Below are positions 55,213 to 64,000 of a stretch of 64,000 nucleotides of DNA, in pieces. Each line of letters begins with the position of its first letter. Position 1 is the stretch's first letter. The DNA lies in assembly GCA_015039465.1 (NCBI GenBank), contig MU130224.1, positions 493,492-557,491 on the forward strand. Direction: 5' to 3'. The DNA is from Phlegmacium glaucopus (lineage: Eukaryota > Basidiomycota > Agaricomycetes > Agaricales > Cortinariaceae). Both the position numbers and the translations under genes were made by a program. The notes below the pieces were generated by a model. The model saw only the letters and a list, made by a program, of their open reading frames with translations. It did no database searches and was not told where the DNA came from.

Positions 55213-55953
55213 TCGTGTATGTGACAGGTACATGAATTAAGAGCCTGTTCAGTAACCAAAACCGTGGGCGAATTTGTGAAAGTTCACGTCAAATTCGATC
55301 TGTGTGTGACATTATGTAATCAAATCTCTTATATCACGATGCGGCCACCCCATGAAGCACAGCGCCTTGCTGCTGCTGCTGCCGCTTTTGTGGTCAATGC
55401 TGTGGCATGTGCTGCCCAAATTTATGCGGGTTCATTTTATGACAAGACCCCATATCACACCTCTGCCCTAACAGGTGAAATGTGGGTTGCAGAGCTCATG
55501 AGTGGTCATCCCAACCGTATCAACTGCAACTGTAGGCAGCTGTGATGCGAGAAAACCGATGAGCGTGTTCGTTTCCGTATCAGACCAGGCGGCACCGCGG
55601 GGAGGCATTAGATTGCGTGAATTGAGGCGTTCACGGCGAGATTGCAACGACGCGACGGTAGCGACATGGTCACACGTTTCTCACAATTTGGTCACAAAAT
55701 TCCGCATCAGTTTTTCACAAATTCACTGATGGTTCGGTTACTGAACAGGCTCTTATCCCGCATTCCTGGCATCTCAGAGTCTTCGCCTACACTCACCACA
55801 CCATCCAGGTCTTCACTTCCGCCCCCGAAATCGCCACTCTCTGAATTTTCGGCCACCTCTTCTTCGTCGATGTCAGTTTCTTCAAGCTCAGCAACCTCGT
55901 CCGCCTCTGGTGAAGGAGACCCACTCGGATGTGTTTCGCCAACATCGCTAAGG
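54682..55953. repeat. 201-bp inverted duplication flanking a 870-bp spacer
   Basis: 54682-54882 and 55753-55953 are inverse copies of each other with only a few mismatches (for example GATGATGGCG against GATGTTGGCG, and GCATGAAGAA against GCTTGAAGAA). Both encode the acidic tail of the same gene family, in opposite orientations, so the two relics meet tail to tail. Confidence 0.85.
55241..55752. mobile_element. TIR element (MITE) with GAGCCTGTTCAGTAACC ends
   Basis: GAGCCTGTTCAGTAACC at 55241-55257 is exactly inverted at 55736-55752, and partial similarity continues (GGCGAATTTGTGAAA against TTTCACAAATTCACT) to about 42 bp. The left flank is TTAA, the right flank TTAT, compatible with a 3-bp TTA target as used by PIF/Harbinger-type elements, though an offset of one base leaves this open. 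The right end inserts exactly after GGGATAA of the acidic-tail copy. No transposase is encoded. Confidence 0.65.
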
Positions 55954-57615
55954 AAGAAATTTGTTAGTGATCCTTTTTCATACAGCAGAAGGACAAAAAA
56001 GAAACATACATCACAGGAATTCGTGCACGATGGCTCTCTGATATGACCAGTGGTGGAATTTTCGACTTTTTGGTGCGTTTCGTCGTTGATTTCCCTTGTT
56101 TTACCCAGATTTTCTTCATCTCAGATCTTTCGAAGTTGGAGAGCTTCCAGAGGCGCTCGTACTTGGTAAGATCCAATGTTTTATGCTTTTCTTCAAAGTG
56201 AACCTTCATGAAATATTTCCAGATGGCGGGGTTAGCCTTTGGACAAATCGGACAGTGAATCGGCACATTAGAGCAAGGCGAGGAGGCAGTTGACTCTGCT
56301 GCTATACCGTAAGAATAGTTCATCGACAACCCTTTGATATCTTTTGATTAATTCTTAGGTTTCCGTTTGCACCCTTTCCTTTTGCCAAGTAGGACTGGCA
56401 TAGTTGTGATTGGCGGAGGCACAGGCCGCATAGGTGGGATCGTATAGGATATGTGACCCAATGTGCTCAAGAACGCGTTGACCTTGAGAGGGATCAAGCG
56501 TAACAGTTGGCGAGCACCGTGGGCAGTCGGAGGTTGTCACCGAGCCAATATCCCCCAAATCCCGGTCGCTTTCGCAAACAAAGCAAGCATCATCTGTAAA
56601 ATTCGAGGAGGTAAGCTCGTTAGTTGCATGTGTAATCCATTACTCACCGGAACCCTGGCGATAGGGATATTCCTTGCTTGGTACAAGCTTTGGCACCTTC
56701 TTGAGGTCCGAGTCGGTAAGGTTTTGAAACAGACTTGCCGTTAATGCAACTAAAACCGTGCTCTGAAACAGGTAAAAAGGGATGTTGAGGTGTGTTTTTG
56801 AGGTGGTTGGGTTGACAGGCTGGATGAGACGTCCCGGTACGGTAAAGGATTGTTCGCCCATCATGTACGTCCTCCAGTCATGTTATCCATCAGGGTCATC
56901 CGCTAACGTTGCAGGTCGCAAGCCTAGCATTTGATACGAGACAGTAACGGTCTCCTCAGGGAGCATGTTGAGGCCGATGTAGTCAACTGGCCGCCCATCA
57001 ACTCGTAGCCCATTCAACTCGCCAAGACAAAGCCAGAACTTATCCTCAACACGGATGAGGGTAGAGGTTGGGTCCGATGGGATGATGTTCTCTGTATCGT
57101 CAATGTGAGATTCCAGCGAGTGATTTGGGTTTGAATTGAGTGTTTTTCGGTATCAACAAATCTTGGAATAGATTGAACACGTTTTGAATGGTCTGTTGAG
57201 CCAGCATGTTGCCGATATTTGTGAAAATCCTTTAGGGCACGCGGCTTGGACTTTTCAGTACCTTTGATTACTTGTGGTTTCGGTGTTTAAGGGAGCAAGT
57301 TCCACCCCAAGTTTGTCCTCGACATTGACGCGCATATCCATTTCATGAGCCCCAGAGGAGATCGTTCCATCAGCCAAGGCAACAATTGGAAGCTCAAGAC
57401 TCTCATCTATATCATCATCGGCAAGAGGGACCTCGAAGAGGAGTGTGCCGAATGGAGAGAGAATATTGATATTGTCTAAGTTATCAAGTTCATGGAGGAC
57501 ATGTTTGAGTCCTTCGCATTCCTGCTCAATGATGCGCCGCCCACGATTCCATGAGAGTTTGTAGGGAAAGATATTTGAGTTCGACGTTTCCCCTATGTGA
57601 TCCGCCAACCTGTTA
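55753..57615 (-). pseudogene. 5'-truncated copy of the same multicopy mobile-gene family
   Basis: Reading the minus strand: HELDNLDNINILSPFGTLLF near 57510-57450, then DKFWLCLGELNGLRVDGQPV-type sequence near 57000, SFTVPGRLIQPVNPTTSKTH near 56830, a CPRCSPTVTLDPSQGQRVLE block near 56500, and a C-terminal finger CPICPKANPAIWKYFMKVHF with EEKH near 56230. The acidic tail (GSPSPEADEVAELEET) follows down to the TIR element at 55752. Pieces lie in several frames with introns I did not resolve. The N-terminal part is missing. The family looks transposon-associated; its function is unknown. Confidence 0.5.
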
Positions 57616-58387
57616 ATTTACTTCTAAATCAACAAATTTGTGGAAGTGAGCAACGGTCTCAAAAAAAGGATTACTATTACAATATTTTGTACCGCCGAGT
57701 ACCTGCAGAACTACATATACGGTACGGGTATGTAAAAATAAACCCGTTTACACCTGTAAACTACCACGGCGGCCCTAACAATACTCTACCAGTTGATAAA
57801 CCACTATTTCTGTAATTATAACTTTCAACACCCACACCCCGGTCAAGAATAGTTTGATACAATATTTAACAAGCGCAAATTAAACCTGAGTCCTTAGACG
57901 AAGGCGGATCAGCACATGTAACAGTGTAAACAACCCCCACGTTCCTTGGTTTAACTGAAGGTTGTTGACAGTTATATGTCCTTTCTTCGTTTAATAACCC
58001 CACATCCCTAATTAACCATTACCCCTCCTCCTGAGGTTCATGTTATCCATCCTATATTCTATTCCATTCCGACCTAGAAATTCAATCAACTCGACCACGG
58101 GACGAATAGCAACGACCTTCATTGCTTCGTGTGCGCATCCAGGAACTTAGGAGAGAAGAATTGCGGAAATTGTAGGAAGGATGTAGACTACTTCTACTAG
58201 CAATTGGAATTTCAAAAGAAATAACGAGGGGAAGAGAGCGAAAGTGGGGGGACATGATACGAAGCAAAACTGAAAATCAGTCATTAAGAAAGTGATCCTC
58301 GTTGATGATGATTTGAATTCGGGTTTCCCATCAACTTTTGTCATAAAACCCAAGGGATAAGGATAAAGAATAAGCTTTAGATTTTGC
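57616..58387. other. intergenic, nothing certain
   Basis: AT-rich spacer. If the last HAP5 intron is spliced rather than read through, a further 3' exon could lie here, but I found no convincing one. Confidence 0.4.
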
Positions 58388-59448
58388 TCAATAAGAACAT
58401 AAGATAGATATTACCTGATCTAAAACCTCTCCCCCATTTCTTCCATCTGTGCTATGATTATGGTTGTGGTTGTGGTTGTGGTTATGATTGTGGTGGTCAT
58501 GGTTCTGATTACGCTCCTGACCCTGACGAGATTGATGCTGATGATGACCATCCATATCCATCGGTCCAGATTGTCCATCGTTCGGAGCTGGTCCCTACAA
58601 AATCTCAGACGTCAATTTCATCGAAGATAAGATACAGAATAACATTTGTTGGGGCACTCGGAAGGGAATGTAGGGAGTAAAAGGTCGTTTGTATTGCGTT
58701 ACTTACCATATCACGCTTCCCTCCATGTCCTCCTTTCCTCAAAATCGCACCAGCACCTGCACTAGAGCCGGTTCCTCCAACTCCATTCGTTACAATGCCA
58801 GCCGCCCCAGATCCAGCAGGCACAGACGGGGGCGGTGGCGGTTGTCCCGAGAAAACTGCCTCCTCCCTCGGCACGATATCGATCAGAAAGTCGAAATGGT
58901 CGGATTTTGTCAGAGCTTTAGCGATATCTGCTCGAGATAACGTTCGTCGTTTGTTGGAATCCGCCACTATGTATGCTCGGCCTGTTATTTCCGCTATGAA
59001 TACTAGATAGTGTGAATTTCATGAGCGATCGGAGTTCCTTGAGCGAAGATGATGGTGGAACAACGCAGCCGCACTCAGCCGCGTTTAATGGAACTATATA
59101 GTTCAGATTATATAAACGTACTCTCGCAAGCTTTGCAGAACAGGATGGGAGCTTGTGAGGTGTCAGTACAAGTTTCGGTGTTATGAAGATAGAAAAGCAA
59201 AGTGTACCATCAGCAGCAATCATCTAAATCAAAAAATCAACTTCCAAATGAAAAAAAACTCTAGAACATTTGTAACTTACTTTCACATCGGGGTCGCTTT
59301 TCATCACTTTCTTGATCCTCGCGAGGGGTAGTGGTGGATGTCGGTAATCAGGTGTCTCCTGTTCCGCAGTGGCTATTTGCCTTTCCCAGAATGACTTTAG
59401 GAATTCAGGTAGGGGCTGCCCGGATTGTACAAATGGTTGTGCCGACAT
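58388..59448 (-). CDS. HAP5: CCAAT-binding factor subunit C (HAP5/NF-YC)
   Basis: Five exons in phase: 59281-59448, 59208-59223, 59122-59151, 58707-59002 and 58388-58594, giving 238 residues. The histone fold is complete: [67 protein letters not shown] and [20 protein letters not shown], then IVPREE. It pairs with HAP3 (NF-YB) and binds CCAAT boxes together with HAP2 (NF-YA), in the nucleus. The exon of 16 nt (59208-59223, ATGATTGCTGCTGATG) is unusually small and is required for the fold. The C-terminus has a Pro/Gly-rich part and a (HN)n tract (58450-58500). The last stop (58388) assumes GTAATATC at the end of exon 5 is read through; splicing there would change only the tail. Confidence 0.92.
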
Positions 59449-60392
59449 GATAGTTGGCGGTTCATTGCCAGAAGACAGATTTGGTTTTGATCAATTATTT
59501 ATTTATTTTATTTATTGTTATTATTATTTATTTAACTGCTTTTCATTACAATCAATGATGGTTAAGTTTCTCCTGGTAAGTTCAGAGCATGATGAATTGA
59601 ACGAGCAAACGTAGGGACCTATCTGTCTGGATTCGTTGAAAAGAATTGATCTTCGTCACAAGACAACATTTTCTATCAAACTCTTTGGGCAAGCACAAAT
59701 AAGTGCTATCAAGTAAACCAGGATCAGAAGACGGAGAACTGCGTCCGAGTCCCCAAAGCTTCAACAATTTGATGTTTTATTATGCATGCCCCGAGAGCAC
59801 AAAAGAACCTACTAGTACATACCGTAAGCCTTAAGGGACACCTGGGACACCTTGAACAGTTCATTTTATAGGCATCATCCTTGCAATTGGGAGAAAGACA
59901 TCTGTGCTGGAGTTCAGTTGACAGTATTTAAGTTCAGATCGATCGTCATCAATTTTGCAGTCACGTCTGACATGGCTTTGCAGGCGCAAAGAGTCATTCA
60001 CAAGATACCTAGCGTGAATCGCGATTCAATAAATTTTGATTGTAGATTCAACGGAGAAATATTCTCGTCTTCAATGTCAATGAAATTCTGTATAATTTAT
60101 ACAAAAAAAAAGAATTCATAGTAGAGTTCGGTTGTTTATTTGATTATTGAACTAGAAAAAAACTGGAAGAACCACCCTGGAATCTGGACTCTAGGTAGTC
60201 GATTGCGAATGAGTAGAGATTCAATAAATAAAAATGATTGTAAACGTGTATATGTAGAGAGCATAAGACGTTTACAGAATAATAGTGGGGATGAAGATAT
60301 AGATGCGTGGGTATCATAAAAAGCAAAGTATTAAAAAGTTCGGTAGGGTTCATACTTACTCGAGCTCTATATATATTACGAATCAAATCAAA
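59449..60392. other. intergenic, AT-rich
   Basis: Contains an (ATTT)n-like run at about 59495-59535. No gene was supported. Confidence 0.5.
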
Positions 60393-61279
60393 TCAAATCC
60401 AGGGGCCCACCGGCAATGGCTCTACCAGCACAAGCGTCAATGCGGCGGCATTATCTTATAAATTGAAAAGCTTAATGTGGCGCATTATGAGGAATGACGC
60501 AATAATTTCTGAATAGTTACGTCTGAGAACAAAGGAAAGATAACGACCAAAGAAGGTAGGAACTCACCGATAGTGATCTGAGCATAATCCTCAAGTACCA
60601 TCAAGTTATATCCAGAGGCCTCATACATTCGGAACACACGTTCTGTTTCAAGTTCGTAATGAGCCACTAAGATGTTATCCATGGTCGTACACTGCTCGCC
60701 GAATCCCCAATCGTGATAAAGAACATTAGCCAAAAGGCAATTATAATTATTTTATGTACTCACAGTCCACTCTTGTCCAGGTCTTACTCTAAAGCCCCAT
60801 TTGTATTCTTTCCCGTCGGACGCAAAGAACTTCCTGGACAAAGAACTGTAGTTGTCAGGAACAGGACGGGTGTGCATGTGAGCAAGCCTATATATAGGAG
60901 CACAAAGGTGGATGTCGGCTCACCTTGCGAAGAAGGATGTTTTTTGTAGGTACTGCGTCATTGGCAAATTCCCTGTATAAGAAGACATCAACGAGAGAGT
61001 GATCGTGCCTAAAGCTTCTTGAGGCCCAAAATCCAGGGAAACTTCAGGGTTTGGAGGTAAAGGTAGGGAATTCCGAACTCGACTGGGGCGAAACCCCATT
61101 CTGAAGATTTTAGTGCTTGTATGCCCTGGGAGACGAGAGACATGAAAGTGCATGCGGTCATACATGTCATCGAAGTCAGTATTGGTAATGTGACCAGTAC
61201 GATCTTCCAATTGAAGGGGAAGACCGTCGCGCGTACGGCGGTCTGGTTGCCACACAGATGGGACAATAAACTGTGACAT
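60393..61279 (-). CDS. DUF6593 family protein
   Basis: Four exons in phase (60924-61279, 60764-60833, 60568-60691, 60393-60454) give 203 residues. The N-terminal half carries a basic, beta-rich region (HITNTDFDDMYDRMHFHV); then FFASDGKEYKWGFR, LVAHYELETERVF and LMVLEDYAQITID follow. The YKWG step and the alternating strands fit DUF6593, a domain widespread in Basidiomycota with no known function. A short hydrophobic C-terminus (AALTLVLVEPLPVGPWI) ends the protein. No signal peptide. No lesion was seen. The name rests on motif resemblance. Confidence 0.65.
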
Positions 61280-63326
61280 CTTTAACTTTGATGGAGACGA
61301 GACAGAATTGAAGGAGAGTGGCAAGGCTTCTACAGGCCTTCCAAGGGGCTATATAAGCAAGACACGACAAGATTCGACACAACCACAAAAGGCTTGGGGT
61401 GACATGGTTCATGGAGCCCCAAAAGGCTACAAGGGGCACGCTTGTACAAGCTAAGCCACACACAAAGCCGGCCCACTGAGATGTTGTCGGGGTTCTTCCA
61501 ACCTTTTTGGGTGAAGTCGAAATCCCACAAACATGGACTAGATCAAAATAGGGCACACATTGAATCAGGATTGAATCAGAATCTTGAACTGGGCCTGTTG
61601 TGTTATTCTAACGCTCCCACGTGCAGTGTGTCGACTTAGATTTGGGCGATATCCGTAGTTAGCCGAATGATTGAAAGTCAAGTGTGGAATCCAAACATGA
61701 TGATAACCTGACTTTTTGCAAGCAACTTCGAAGTTCTATCGTAGGGGTTTGACACTGATTGGATCGGTTTTTTCCGTGCGTCTGAACTGTGTTTAGCAAA
61801 AATAAAATGGCCCAAAGAGAAGTTAAATACGACATTACGAAAGTGACGTGGCAGGAGTAACGACCGAAAAGCGCCGAGAAGACAAACATGAGTTTGAGGT
61901 TGCCGACATGGAAATATTTCCATACGAATATGTCAAAACTTCTGATGGAACTTACCGTAATGTAGGAGCTATGATTAAGCGCTGAGTGTTTGTGAAGAGT
62001 AAACTGCAGGGTCGCTGTTACCTCGAAACAATGGAAGTGATGCATCTAGGCCAGAAATATAGCGGACAATTCTTCGTGGCGCTATTGGTAATATATGACC
62101 AAGGAACGAAAATCAAAATCAGCTAGCCAAAGATCGTCGTTTGCCGAGGTATTAAGAACAGCACAGTAGACTTCTACGCAGTTCACCATGAAAACAGGTA
62201 CTTCCTCTAGAATTCGAAGACCGACAGTCGGATGAGAATCCCGGTTCAACGTCTCGAGAGCATCATTGTCAAATGGAGTTTCGACCTCAAACCTTTTATC
62301 CCTCTATGTGTTCCTTTTGTTTTGTCTGCTCTCGGGAGAGAGCAATAAGGCGTGCTGTTATCTGGTCAAGTGATACCTTGTTTATCGATGTGTGCCGGCA
62401 AAAAGAAACCCACAGGTAAGCGACACAAGACGATTGAGCACGTACCTGTGGCGTCAAGAGTCATGGGGGAGTCTGTGACGGCAGATGAAGAACTGATAAT
62501 GAGATAATGACAGGATGCATGGGGCCAATACCATGGTGGCCACCAAGTCGCTAAAATCAGGTTAAGCTGCATAGTAAGCTCAAAGTTAAGAATAGATTGA
62601 ACAGTGCATCGATTAACGACAACTTGGATAAAAAAAATTCATCTCGTCACTAAGACAAACGAAATATTGCGTTATGTAGTCGAATCGCAGTGGATGTATA
62701 CATACCCTTGCTAATCTCCGAGTCATAACATCTGTGGGATTATTTCCGGCGGTCCAAGCATTACAAATGCTGCATGAAAAAGAAGGCGAAAGGACATACG
62801 CAGGTGATTGCGCAACATGTACACCACGATGTAAACCACGCCTCCACTCAGAGCCTTGTGACCCCAGCACCTGGGGCCGACGCCATCGCTCTCAGTCACC
62901 TGATACTATTAGAAGAATCACTTGTGAATCCAATTCCCATTTCTAATGTAAACCCCATAATTTGGGTCAATAGGATATTGTGAAACTGCCGGGAACCTGG
63001 AAGTTGGATATCTTGACAATTAGTCCTTGGCAGCGTGATAACTCGGTACATGACCCAAGTTATTTATTTGATGATCAAGTGAGGGTGAGGCAAGAACTAG
63101 CCGTGGACCCAAAGGTCCTTATCAATACACTCGTTGACAGCCTCGCTCTCAAAACGCCATCATACACAGTGAAGCATATGGCTTTTTTGGGGCTCCCGTC
63201 AGAGGGAGGATAAACGTATATAGAGATACATGCAATTAAACAGGCTATCGGAAGTATATGAATAAAAGATCAGGCCTCAGGTACAAAGTGGACACTCAAC
63301 TCCATGTGTGTATATCTAGGATCGAA
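61280..63326. other. intergenic, about 2 kb, nothing recognised
   Basis: Open stretches on both strands lack coding flavour. I find no repeat or RNA gene. It contains the promoter of the DUF6593 gene and the 3' flank of the RuvB-like gene. Confidence 0.5.

Positions 63327-64000
<674 letters not shown>

Noticed and set aside
62734..62983. Two overlapping plus-strand frames in the 2-kb gap before RVB2
   Set aside because: They overlap in different frames, show no domain and have no splice partners.

Overview
The window looks like nuclear DNA of a mushroom-forming basidiomycete (Agaricomycete). Genes are broken by many short GT-AG introns, mostly 40-60 nt. Several families are typical of that group: a DUF6593 protein, an NB-ARC/TPR receptor, a RGEHDI-type P-loop GTPase, an HNH-like protein with a TWVFPP motif, and a membrane-anchored twin galactose-binding-like protein. 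All calls come from reading the sequence and splicing by eye; no search was run.

Layout. 0-2.4 kb: tail of an unknown gene, a GGTGGGTTGAAA minisatellite and AT-rich intergenic DNA. 2.4-8.35 kb: two minus-strand genes, an extracellular membrane-anchored protein and a long coiled-coil protein ending in a CxxC...HCxxxH finger. 8.35-11.8 kb: mostly intergenic, with two local tandem duplications. 11.8-13.3 kb: a PPR-like, probably mitochondrial protein whose frame is broken by a 7-bp tandem duplication. 14.9-18.9 kb: two convergent secreted acid-phosphatase-type phosphoesterase genes; two more copies lie at 39.0-43.4 kb in a tandem segmental duplication.

19-34.5 kb is an accessory, transposon-rich stretch. 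It holds a 3-kb LTR element with a gag-like but pol-less coding region, two foldback elements sharing CCCCCACA ends, a pogo-like MITE with 71-bp arms, an NB-ARC receptor with eleven near-identical TPR units, a pogo transposase relic and an F-box-like relic. 35-38.3 kb holds an HNH-like gene and a decayed APH-family kinase gene.

44.9-47.8 kb carries a P-loop GTPase gene with the most unusual structure in the window. On its sense strand there is a 56-bp tandem array in which every unit is a complete 53-nt intron (GTAAGT...TTTTGACAG) followed by exactly 3 nt before the next donor: fifteen introns separated by 3-nt potential micro-exons.

48-64 kb returns to ordinary housekeeping genes: an unknown small gene, a DnaJ protein, methylthioadenosine phosphorylase, HAP5/NF-YC, a DUF6593 protein and the C-terminal part of RuvB-like 2. 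Relics of a multicopy mobile gene family and two terminal-inverted-repeat insertions interrupt them. No rRNA, tRNA or CRISPR was found.
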